Shown here piece after piece: positions 26,403 to 33,898 of a DNA stretch of 64,000 bases (position 1 is its first letter; each line of letters starts with the position of its first letter). The position numbers were made by a program, and so were the translations under genes. The stretch covers positions 5,580,001-5,644,000 of the forward strand of contig NZ_CP113264.1 in NCBI RefSeq assembly GCF_026642255.1, written 5' to 3'. The notes under the pieces were generated by a model, which was not told where the DNA came from, ran no database searches, and saw nothing but the letters and a program-made list of their open reading frames with translations. The DNA comes from Streptomonospora nanhaiensis. GTDB taxonomy: Bacteria; Actinomycetota; Actinomycetes; Streptosporangiales; Streptosporangiaceae.

Positions 26403-26418
26403 GGTGGGTCTCCTTCGT

Positions 26419-27327
26419 TCAACGTGTACGGGTACGGACCGTCGTCCCCGAGTGCCTCCGGCCGTCCGGGGCCTCGGGGTTGCGGTGGCGCGCCTGCGCC
26501 AGCGCGATGGTGCCCGTGATCGCCAGCACGCTGAAGGCCAGCGCTCCGATCCGGGCCGCGGGGGTCTCCGGCGCGCCCTCCCCCAGGAGGACGGCGCCTA
26601 TCGCCACGCCGACGACCGGGTCGGTGATCAGGAGGGTCGCGTAGGCGGCGGAGAAGTGTCCCGTGCGGTAGGCGTTCTGCATCAGCAGGGCGCCGAAGAC
26701 CGCCGTGACCACGGCGAGCAGGGTCAGCCAGCTGACGAGCCGGGTCCAGTCGTCGACCGCGTTCGCGGTGACCACCCGGGCCAGGCCGGAGGTGGTCCCC
26801 AGGGCCGCGCCGCCCGCGAGGGCGAGGAGCAGTGCCCTGACACCGCTTTTCATCCAGTGCGCGGTCAGGTAGACGAGGAGGCCCGCGCCGACCGCGGTCC
26901 CGGCGAGCACGAGGGCCGTGGAGGTCGGCAGGACGGGGACGTCGGAACCGTGCGGGAAGAGGAGGAGGACCCCGGTGAGGCCCACCATCACCGCGACCCC
27001 GGCGACGACCTGGGAGATCCCGACCCTCTGGCGGTTGAACACCGCCGACAGGACGATCGCGAACAGCAGGCCGATCACGCCCAGCGGCTGGATGACGGTC
27101 AGCGGCGCCCCGCTGAGGGCGATGAGGTGGAGGCTCGACCCGAGGACCGCGGCGGCGCTGCCGATCAGCCAGCGGGGCTGGCGGAGCAGGTGCAGCAGGA
27201 ACCCGGCGCGGGCGACCTGCCGGCCGGGGGCCCGGACGGCGTCGCGCTCCTGGAGGGCGGAGCCGAGCGCGAGGCTGAACGCCCCCGTGACGGCGATGAG
27301 GACGGGCCAGAACATCACCTCGACCAC
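26419..27327 (-). CDS. DMT/EamA-like membrane transporter
   Basis: A 302-residue protein with nine to ten membrane helices in two similar halves, as in the drug/metabolite transporter superfamily. LSGAPLTVIQPLGVIGLLFAIVLSA and AYATLLITDPVVGVAIGAVLLGE are the two repeat-end signatures. The Arg-rich C-terminal tail is cytoplasmic. The cargo is unknown. The gene precedes the GT4 gene by 16 bases, which suggests a shared role, for example in lipid or sugar handling. The start could be the GTG at 27327 or the ATG four codons later. Confidence 0.8.
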   Translation of the reverse strand: MVEVMFWPVLIAVTGAFSLALGSALQERDAVRAPGRQVARAGFLLHLLRQPRWLIGSAAAVLGSSLHLIALSGAPLTVIQPLGVIGLLFAIVLSAVFNRQRVGISQVVAGVAVMVGLTGVLLLFPHGSDVPVLPTSTALVLAGTAVGAGLLVYLTAHWMKSGVRALLLALAGGAALGTTSGLARVVTANAVDDWTRLVSWLTLLAVVTAVFGALLMQNAYRTGHFSAAYATLLITDPVVGVAIGAVLLGEGAPETPAARIGALAFSVLAITGTIALAQARHRNPEAPDGRRHSGTTVRTRTR

Positions 27328-27739
27328 CCGCCGCGCTCAACGGGTGTCCCCCGCCTCTCCGTCATCGCCGCATCCCCTGACGCTCGGTCCCGGCCCGGAT
27401 CGTGGAACACCGGGCATGACCAGAACAGTACGAACGGGAGGGGTGTCCTGGCGATAAAGCCAACCCCCCTCCGTCGGTAGTGCCCACCCCACTGCGCGAC
27501 GGGTCCTTGCACGCGCTGTGCCTCTTCTGCGACGGTTTTCGGCGCCTTCGTACCGCCTCGCCTGTTTCTACGTCTCCCGCAAAACACGGAGTGTTAAGAG
27601 CCATGCAGGGTCAAGACTGGGTATGGGGCAGGCGCGAACAGCCCTCCCCGGAGGACCGATTGACGCCGGGGGTGTGTTCGGGAGAGGCCCCGTGGCACTA
27701 TGTCCGTGATTGGTCTAGACCGGATAGGAGCAGTTCGCC
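27328..27739. other. Divergent intergenic region, DMT transporter / hexosaminidase
   Basis: A 412-base region with lower GC in its middle (27520-27620). Short open frames exist but none has a ribosome binding site or coding look. It contains the promoters of both genes and the DasR-like site at its right end. Confidence 0.4.
27709..27724. promoter_or_regulatory. DasR-responsive element (dre)-like operator
   Basis: The 16-mer ATTGGTCTAGACCGGA matches the streptomycete DasR consensus ACTGGTCTAGACCAGT at 13 positions, including the full central TGGTCTAGACC. It ends 15 bases before the start of the GH20 hexosaminidase gene. DasR is a GntR-family regulator released by glucosamine-6-phosphate and controls chitin and N-acetylglucosamine use, which fits the downstream gene. 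Confidence 0.8.
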
Positions 27740-29341
27740 GTGCCCGACACCCCAGCCTCATCCCCGACCCCCCTCCCCGTGATCCCCCGCCCCTCCCGGA
27801 CGGAGTCCGGTGGGCCGGGGGGCCTCACCCTCACCGCCGCGACCAGGGTCTCCGCCGACGCCGAAGCCCGGGGCACGCTCACGTGGCTCCAACGTGAACT
27901 CGGCGCGGCCACCGGGCTCCCCCTCGCCACCGGCGACGAGGCCAGCGCGCAGATCCGCCTCAGCGTCGATGCCCGGGCCGGTCTGGGAAGGGAGGGCTAC
28001 CGGCTGATCGTGGACGACGAGGGCGCCATCATCGTCGGCAACGACCCCGCCGGGGTGTTCTACGGAGCGCAGACCCTGCGCCAGCTCCTTCCGCCCGACG
28101 CCTTCCGCAGCGCCCCCCTGGGCGGCGCCGTGTGGACCCTGCCCGCCGTGAGCGTCACCGACGCCCCGCGCTTCCGGTGGCGCGGCGCGATGCTGGACAT
28201 CGCCCGCCACTTCTCCCCCAAGCGGGAGATCCTGCGGTTCATCGACCTCCTGGCGATGCACAAGCTCAACGTCCTGCACCTGCACCTGACCGACGACCAG
28301 GGCTGGCGGATCGAGATCCGCCGCTACCCGCGGCTCACCGAGGCCGGCTCCTGGCGGACCGAGAGCCAGCTGGGCGCGGGCAAGCCGCCCGAGTTCGACG
28401 GCCGCCCCCACGGCGGCTTCCTGACCCAGGACGACATCCGCGAGATCGTCGCCTACGCGGACGCCCGCCACGTCGCGGTCGTCCCCGAGATCGACGTGCC
28501 CGGCCACTCCCAGGCGGCCATCCACGCCTACCCGGAGCTGGGGGAGAGCGGCCTGATCCCGGTCGGGACCCAGTGGGGCGTCTTCGACGAGGTCCTCGCG
28601 GTGACCGACAACGTGCTGGAGTTCTACAAGAACGTCTTCGACGAACTCCTCGAACTGTTCCCGAGCACCTACATCCACGTGGGCGGCGACGAGTGCCCCA
28701 AGACCCAGTGGAAGAACAGCGCGTCCGCGCAGAAGCGGATCAAGGACGAGGGGCTGGCCGACGAGGACGAGTTGCAGAGCTGGTTCATCCGCCAGTTGGA
28801 CGACCACCTGACGGCGCGCGGACGGCGGCTGCTCGGCTGGGACGAGATCCTGGAGGGCGGGCTGGCCCCGGGCGCGACCGTGATGTCGTGGCGGGGCGAG
28901 GAGGGAGGCATCGCCGCCGCCCGCGCCGGGCACGACGTGATCATGAGTCCCACCGCCACCTCCTACCTCGACTACAAGCAGTCCGAGTCCGAGGACGAGC
29001 CGATCCGGGTGGGGACGCTGCTGCGGACCGAGGACGTCTACACCGCCGGGACTGTCCCCCCCGGCCTCACCGAGGAGGAGGCCGCCCATGTGCTCGGTGC
29101 GCAGGTGAACGTGTGGGTGGAGCACATCGACACGCCGCGCAGGCTCGACTACATGGTGTTCCCCCGGCTGTCGGCCTTCGCCGAGAAGGTGTGGTCGGCG
29201 GGTGAGCGCGACTACGCCGAGTTCGAGCCCCGGCTGGAGCGGCACCTGGAGCGGCTGGACGCCGTCGGGGTGGAGTACCGGCCGCTGGACGGGCCGCGGC
29301 CCTGGCACACCCGCCCCGGGGTCCGCGGCTGGGGGGAGTAA
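27740..29341 (+). CDS. Beta-N-acetylhexosaminidase, GH20
   Basis: A 533-residue enzyme that releases terminal N-acetylglucosamine from chito-oligosaccharides or muropeptides. Residues about 10-150 are the GH20b-like N-terminal domain. The catalytic barrel follows, with WRGAMLDIARHF, HLHLTDDQGWRIEI, VVPEIDVPGHSQAA and the catalytic Asp-Glu pair in HVGGDECPKTQWK. Substrate-assisted catalysis by the acetamido group is known for the family. There is no signal peptide, so the enzyme appears cytoplasmic and would act on imported oligosaccharides. GTG start behind AGGAG. A DasR-type operator overlaps the promoter end. Confidence 0.94.
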   Translation: MPDTPASSPTPLPVIPRPSRTESGGPGGLTLTAATRVSADAEARGTLTWLQRELGAATGLPLATGDEASAQIRLSVDARAGLGREGYRLIVDDEGAIIVGNDPAGVFYGAQTLRQLLPPDAFRSAPLGGAVWTLPAVSVTDAPRFRWRGAMLDIARHFSPKREILRFIDLLAMHKLNVLHLHLTDDQGWRIEIRRYPRLTEAGSWRTESQLGAGKPPEFDGRPHGGFLTQDDIREIVAYADARHVAVVPEIDVPGHSQAAIHAYPELGESGLIPVGTQWGVFDEVLAVTDNVLEFYKNVFDELLELFPSTYIHVGGDECPKTQWKNSASAQKRIKDEGLADEDELQSWFIRQLDDHLTARGRRLLGWDEILEGGLAPGATVMSWRGEEGGIAAARAGHDVIMSPTATSYLDYKQSESEDEPIRVGTLLRTEDVYTAGTVPPGLTEEEAAHVLGAQVNVWVEHIDTPRRLDYMVFPRLSAFAEKVWSAGERDYAEFEPRLERHLERLDAVGVEYRPLDGPRPWHTRPGVRGWGE

Positions 29342-29393
29342 CGCCCCGCCGGGCCCGGCCGCCGACGCCGCGCGCGTCCCTGCGGTCGTCGGC

Positions 29394-29431
29394 CCCGGCC
29401 TCCGTCCGCCACACGGCGGACGGAGGCCGGG
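29394..29431. terminator. Terminator hairpin between hexosaminidase and deaminase genes
   Basis: Arms 29394-29410 and 29415-29431 form a perfect 17-bp stem with an ACAC loop, midway between the convergent stops. Likely bidirectional. Confidence 0.8.
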
Positions 29432-29437
29432 TGCCGG

Positions 29438-30679
29438 TCAGAAGTAGGTGGCGACCGCGTCCACGACGGTGTCGGCGTCGTCCACCACCGGGATGACGTG
29501 CCAGCGGTCGAACGCGGTGCACGGGTGCGAGATGCCGAACGAGAGCAGGTCCCCGGGACGGACGCCCAGTTCCGGCGGGACCCGCAGGTAGGCGTGGTGG
29601 TCGTTGAGGTCGGTGATCTCGACGCCCTCCGCCGCCTCCGCTCCCCCGTCCGCGCGGCGCAGCAGGCGCGGGACGGGGAACCCCTGGTCGTAGTTGGCCT
29701 CCCGGCGCCCCAGTGCGGCGATCGCCAGCCCCCTCTCCGGCGTCGAGGTCACCTGGGCCCACAGCTCCAGGGCGCCCGCGAGGGCCCCGGGCCCCTCGGG
29801 GAGGCGGTTGTAGGGGGTCGTCCTCCTGTACAGGCCGTCGTCGTGGGCGACGTAGGCCCCGCTGCGGAGGACGGGGATGTACTCGGTCCGGCCGCCCATC
29901 TCCTCCGCGACCAGGTCGAACCACGCGCTGCCGCCCACCGAGACGATCGGCTGGCCCACCCCGAGCGCGTCCGTGAGGGCGGCGGCGTCGCCGGAGAGGT
30001 CCCGGAGGAACCCCCGGACCGCGTCCGCGTCGCCCAGCGGCCCCTCGTAGCCGGCGACGCCCGCCAGGGCCAGCCCCGGCGCCTCCTCGACCGCGCGCGC
30101 GACGGCGAGGACCTCCTCGCGGGTGCGGCAGCCGGTCCGGCCGCCCGGCACCCCGCGCTCCACCAGGATCCGGAGGGGGCGCCCGCCCTCCCGGCCGGCG
30201 ACGGAGCGGGCGGCTGCCGCGACCCCCTCGGCCGAGTCGGCGTAGAACAGGAACTCGAAGCCGGGATCGGCCGCGGCCTCGTCCGCCGCCCAGCGCAGAA
30301 CCTTCCCGTCGAACAGCTGGTTGGCGAGCAGGATGCGGCGGACCCCGAACCGCCTGAGGTCCAGGACCTGGTTGGCGGTGGCGGCGGTGACGCCCCACGC
30401 GCCCGCGTCCAGCTGGCGCTGGATGAGGGCGGGTGCCATGGAGGTCTTGCCGTGCGGTGCGAACAGCAGCCCGCCCTCGCGGGTGAAGTCGGCGAGCGCG
30501 GTGATGTTGCGCTCCAGCGCGGAGGCCCTCAGGACCATCAGCGGCCAGGTGAAGGGACCCGTGAACAGGTTGTCGCGGCGGGCCGCGAACTCCTCCAGGG
30601 TGAGGGGCCCGCCCGGCCACCACAGCCCCTTGGTCCGCCAGTCGACGTGTTCCTGGGGGATGGTCAGCCGGTCGCTCAC
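29438..30679 (-). CDS. D-serine deaminase-like / alanine-racemase-fold amino acid deaminase
   Basis: A 413-residue fold-type III PLP enzyme. The N-terminal barrel has MVLRASALERNITALADF and LLFAPHGKTSMAPALIQRQL, where the lysine of PHGKT binds PLP. The C-terminal D-serine dehydratase-like domain has ISHPCTAFDRWHVIPVVDD, with the Cys and His that bind zinc in D-threonine aldolase and DSD1-type enzymes. The family acts on D-amino acids, and the exact substrate is open. I chose the GTG at 30679 because AGGAGG precedes it by four bases. An unusually strong hairpin lies only 22 bases upstream of the start. Confidence 0.85.
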   Translation of the reverse strand: MSDRLTIPQEHVDWRTKGLWWPGGPLTLEEFAARRDNLFTGPFTWPLMVLRASALERNITALADFTREGGLLFAPHGKTSMAPALIQRQLDAGAWGVTAATANQVLDLRRFGVRRILLANQLFDGKVLRWAADEAAADPGFEFLFYADSAEGVAAAARSVAGREGGRPLRILVERGVPGGRTGCRTREEVLAVARAVEEAPGLALAGVAGYEGPLGDADAVRGFLRDLSGDAAALTDALGVGQPIVSVGGSAWFDLVAEEMGGRTEYIPVLRSGAYVAHDDGLYRRTTPYNRLPEGPGALAGALELWAQVTSTPERGLAIAALGRREANYDQGFPVPRLLRRADGGAEAAEGVEITDLNDHHAYLRVPPELGVRPGDLLSFGISHPCTAFDRWHVIPVVDDADTVVDAVATYF

Positions 30680-30700
30680 GTCGCCTCCTGCGCCAGTGCC

Positions 30701-30739
30701 GCGCGCCGGGGGCGACCCGTCGGGTCGCCCCCGGCGCGC
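30701..30739 (-). terminator. Very stable intercistronic hairpin
   Basis: Arms 30701-30718 and 30722-30739 form a perfect 18-bp GC stem with a 3-base loop. On the minus strand it lies 56 bases after the phosphodiesterase stop and 22 bases before the deaminase start. It reads as the phosphodiesterase terminator, yet leaves no room for a normal downstream promoter. Confidence 0.7.
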
Positions 30740-30794
30740 GGGTTCGGTGTGGTCCGGACCGATCATGCCATCGGCGGCGGCGCGGCCACCAGGG

Positions 30795-31763
30795 TCAGTA
30801 GCGGACGAGTGCCGGCGCCGGTGTGGCGGCCCTGTCGATGGCGTCGCGCCCTCCGTTGAAGTCGGCGATCGCCCGCTGCCCCGTGTCGGGGAAGTCGGTG
30901 ATGAAGCCGTCGACGCCGAGGCCGAGGACGTGGTCCATGCGCTGTCTGTCGTTGATGGTGTAGGGCATGATCTCCAGGCCCGCGTCCTGGACCCGCCGGA
31001 CGTAGGCGGCGTCGATGGTGGTGTGGTTGGGGTTGATCATGTGTGCCCAGGTGAACTCGCCGATGCGCGCCTCGGGCACCCGTCCCAGGAGCGCGTGCGG
31101 GACGGACGGCAGCAGGGACTTGGAGCGGCGGACCGAGTCCCAGTCGAAGCTCTGCACGATGAGCTTGCGGGGTTCCCAGGCCGGGTTGTGCTCCAGCCAG
31201 GTCCGGCGCCCGGCCAGCTCCTCGGCGACCGCCCGCTCGATGCCGGGGTAGAGCGCCGGTTCCTTGACCTCCAGGAAGAGGTTGAGGTCCAGCCGCTCCA
31301 GCCGGTCGAGCGCCTCGTCGAAGGTCGGGATCCGCTCCCCGGTGAAGGAGGGCGCGAACCACGACCCCGCGTCGAGCCTCTTGATCTCCCTCAGGGTGAA
31401 GTCGCCGACGAGGTACGGGCTCCGGTCCGGGAAGACCGACTCGACGTTGGTGGTCCGGGCCAGCGTGGTGTCGTGCAGGAGCACGATGTGGTTGTCCGCC
31501 GTGCGCTGGATGTCGATCTCGACCGTCTCCGCCCCCAGCTCGTCGGCCGCGTCGAGTGCGGCGAGCGTGTTCTCCGGGGCGTGACCGGCGGCTCCCCTGT
31601 GGGAGACGGCGATCAGAGGACGTGTGGGGGATGCGTGCTGGACCTCGACGACGCTCCGGCTGCCCGTCCCCGCGGGGTCGAGGGCCGGTGCTGCGGGCGA
31701 GGCGCTGGCACTGACTGCAACGAAGAGTGAAACGGCTCCGACGACGATCCCGATGCGGTGCAC
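30795..31763 (-). CDS. Secreted glycerophosphodiester phosphodiesterase
   Basis: A 322-residue exported enzyme that hydrolyses glycerophosphodiesters to glycerol-3-phosphate and an alcohol. Residues 1-25 are a signal peptide (hydrophobic IGIVVGAVSLFVAVSASAS). The catalytic TIM barrel has SHRGAAGHAPENTLAAL (catalytic His-Arg and Glu), VEIDIQRTADNHIVLLHD (metal Glu/Asp and second catalytic His) and FLEVKEP. The C-terminal GVDGFITDFPD is also typical. GTG start behind GGAGGT. It probably recycles lipid headgroups or teichoic-acid fragments outside the cell. Confidence 0.93.
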   Translation of the reverse strand: MHRIGIVVGAVSLFVAVSASASPAAPALDPAGTGSRSVVEVQHASPTRPLIAVSHRGAAGHAPENTLAALDAADELGAETVEIDIQRTADNHIVLLHDTTLARTTNVESVFPDRSPYLVGDFTLREIKRLDAGSWFAPSFTGERIPTFDEALDRLERLDLNLFLEVKEPALYPGIERAVAEELAGRRTWLEHNPAWEPRKLIVQSFDWDSVRRSKSLLPSVPHALLGRVPEARIGEFTWAHMINPNHTTIDAAYVRRVQDAGLEIMPYTINDRQRMDHVLGLGVDGFITDFPDTGQRAIADFNGGRDAIDRAATPAPALVRY

Positions 31764-32018
31764 CGGACCTCCCAGGTGAGCGTGAACAGGCCGACTGCTT
31801 CCTCAGGGTGAGCGCGCATGGTGACGGGGCGGTGACCGTGTGCAGAGCATTCGGTGATCCGCGGCCCATCATCTGGTGGTGAAGTGGCACCCAACACCAC
31901 GTCTCACCCAGTGCATCCCTTTGATTACTTCATGTGTCATTTTTGACCACAGGGTCCCCCCATAACTACCCAGAGTCCTGAGATCATCACCTTCAGTAGT
32001 CGATTGGAAGGAACTCTC

Positions 32019-33488
32019 ATGCGCAAGCACCACACGGGGTGGGTCGCGCTGTTCGGCGCCGCCGCCATCGCGACGTCGGGGCTGGTCGGTGTCCCCGCCG
32101 CGTCCGCGGACGCGAGGGACGGAGGAGGCCTGAGCTGGCCGCTGGTCAGACAGGGGACGTCCTCGTACAGCCTCGACGGCTTCGAGATCGCCTACCTGCC
32201 CCCGGGACTGGAGCGGTACGGGATCCACGCGTCCTCCACCACCGACCGGCAGGGCGTCCGCCAGTCGCAGATCTCCTGGGTCCAGGGACCCGACCAGCTG
32301 TACGGCCGGGTCTCGGTGATCCGCTCGGAGCGGGTGCAGGAACTCGACGACCTCCGCGAGAGCCGCTACACCCACCTGGCCGACAAGGGCCTGGAGCGGC
32401 TCGCGGCTGGCGAGGGCTTCGGGCGCGAGGCCTACCTGTCGGAGTCCACGGGCGACCTGTTCTGGCTGGAGCGGCCGGGCGTCGCCGTCACCACCCACCT
32501 CCAGCCGGAGCGGTGGGACCGCGGTGAACTGCTCGAGATGGCCGGATCCGTGACCGAGGAGTCCGGTTCGCCGGAGGCGCCGACGGCGGGGGTCCCCGAG
32601 GCTCCCGCCGAGGAGCAGCCGCAGGAGGCGCCGGCGGCGGAGGCGCCCGCCGAGGAGGCCCCCGCGGAGGAGGCCGCCGCGGAGGAAGCTCCCGTCGAGG
32701 AGGCTCCCGCCGAGGAGGCCGCACAGCAGGTCGAACCCGCGGCAGGGGATCCCGCCGAACAGGCGCCCGCGACGGAAGCCGAAAGCTCCGGAGAGGCGGG
32801 GGCCCCCGCCGAGGAGGCTCCGGCGGACGGCGCGGTGGAGGCCGCCCCGGTCGCGGACCCCGGCGCTCCGCAGGCGCCCGGGTCCGAGGAGGCCCCGGTC
32901 GGGGGAGCCCAGGAGGCTGTCGGCCAGGAGCCCGCCGGAAGCTCGGACGAGACCCCGGTGCAGACGCCCGCCGACACTCCCGTGGCGGCCGAACTGCCCG
33001 AGGGCGCCGAGGCCCGCCGGGTCGAGGAGTGCGTCCTCGACCGGTTCGTGGACTTCGGATCCGGCGCGACCGAACCGGTCGGCGCCCGGCTGCCCCTGGC
33101 CGAAGGGGAGTTCGTGGAACAGGCCCTGACCAAGGACCAGCTCACCGCGGAGGACCGCGACCGGCTGCTCGCCACCGTCTGGAACCACGGCGAGGAGGAC
33201 GCCAAGACCGGTGCCGTCGGCCACTGCGCCGGGGAGCTCCGCCTGGATCCCGTCCAGGTGGAGGGCGTGATCGGCGCGGTCGTGGAGAGGGTCGGCGACC
33301 TCCTCCAGGAGCCCGCCCAGGAGGCGGCCCCGGCCGTGGAGCAGGTGTCGGACGGGAGCGGCGCCCAGGAGGGCGCCGCCGCGGACACGGGCGCCGAGCC
33401 CGTCGACCCCGTCGACCCCGTCGACGCCCAGGAGTGGGAGGAGATGTGGGCCTCGCTGCCCTGGAAGTTCGAGGCCGGCAGCGCCTGA
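32019..33488 (+). CDS. Secreted Pro/Ala/Glu-rich protein, unknown function
   Basis: A 489-residue protein I do not recognise. Residues 1-34 are a signal peptide ending in ASADA. Residues about 40-175 form a folded N-terminal domain with several Trp and Tyr residues. Residues about 180-330 are low-complexity repeats of the APAEEAPAEE type, clearly extended and acidic. Residues about 335-420 are a second small domain with two Cys (EECVLDRF and GHCAGEL), possibly a disulfide. The tail ends WEEMWASLPWKFEAGSA. There is no cell-wall sorting signal or membrane anchor. The ATG follows AAGGA. It may be a surface or matrix protein. It is divergent from the phosphodiesterase gene. Confidence 0.75.
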   Translation: MRKHHTGWVALFGAAAIATSGLVGVPAASADARDGGGLSWPLVRQGTSSYSLDGFEIAYLPPGLERYGIHASSTTDRQGVRQSQISWVQGPDQLYGRVSVIRSERVQELDDLRESRYTHLADKGLERLAAGEGFGREAYLSESTGDLFWLERPGVAVTTHLQPERWDRGELLEMAGSVTEESGSPEAPTAGVPEAPAEEQPQEAPAAEAPAEEAPAEEAAAEEAPVEEAPAEEAAQQVEPAAGDPAEQAPATEAESSGEAGAPAEEAPADGAVEAAPVADPGAPQAPGSEEAPVGGAQEAVGQEPAGSSDETPVQTPADTPVAAELPEGAEARRVEECVLDRFVDFGSGATEPVGARLPLAEGEFVEQALTKDQLTAEDRDRLLATVWNHGEEDAKTGAVGHCAGELRLDPVQVEGVIGAVVERVGDLLQEPAQEAAPAVEQVSDGSGAQEGAAADTGAEPVDPVDPVDAQEWEEMWASLPWKFEAGSA

Positions 33489-33497
33489 CCACGGCCG

Positions 33498-33547
33498 TCC
33501 CGGGGCGGCCCGGACCGGCCGGAGGGCCGGCCGGGACCGCCCCGGGA
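33498..33547 (+). terminator. Long imperfect terminator hairpin
   Basis: An 11-bp outer stem (TCCCGGGGCGG with its complement) encloses an internal loop and a further 6-bp CCGGCC stem. It starts ten bases after the secreted-protein stop. Confidence 0.6.
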
Positions 33548-33573
33548 TGAGCGGGGCCAGGGCGGGGCGGAGC

Positions 33574-33601
33574 GGCACCCGCCCGGCGCCGGGCGGGTGC
33601 C
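33574..33601. repeat. 28-bp perfect palindrome
   Basis: Two 14-base half-sites (GGCACCCGCCCGGC and complement) abut without a spacer. As RNA it could add a second hairpin behind the terminator at 33498. As DNA it is a fully symmetric site. Confidence 0.55.
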
Positions 33602-33898
33602 GGGCAGCACGGTGCGGACGCCCCCTGGGGACCCCCTACGTCAAGTCAACCCGGGGCCGGTGCGATGCACGAGCCCCGGGTTCCTTCTGTGGACGACGCG
33701 GGGAGGAGGACCGCGGACCGGTGGACGGTCCCTCCCCGACCCCCTCGGGCGGGAACATCCCATGATGTACCGTCACCTCCATGTCGGCGGCCGGGCGACC
33801 ACGGCCGACCGCCCCGTCACCGCCCCCGTCCGGGGCTCCCCGGCCCAGGACACCGATGGCGACCGCCATCCCCCACCCCCGAGGAAGGGCCCGCTCAG

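Larger units (their letters stand above)
33489..33898. other. Intergenic region with two tandem hairpins
   Basis: A 410-base gap on the plus strand between the secreted protein and the gamma-glutamyltransferase. Its first 115 bases hold two GC hairpins. The remainder should hold the promoter of the downstream gene. The sequence near 33640-33790 gives no defensible -35/-10 pair. Confidence 0.35.

Noticed and set aside
27603..27782. Small protein starting at the ATG near 27603
   Set aside because: No ribosome binding site, and the frame runs into the hexosaminidase gene in another phase.
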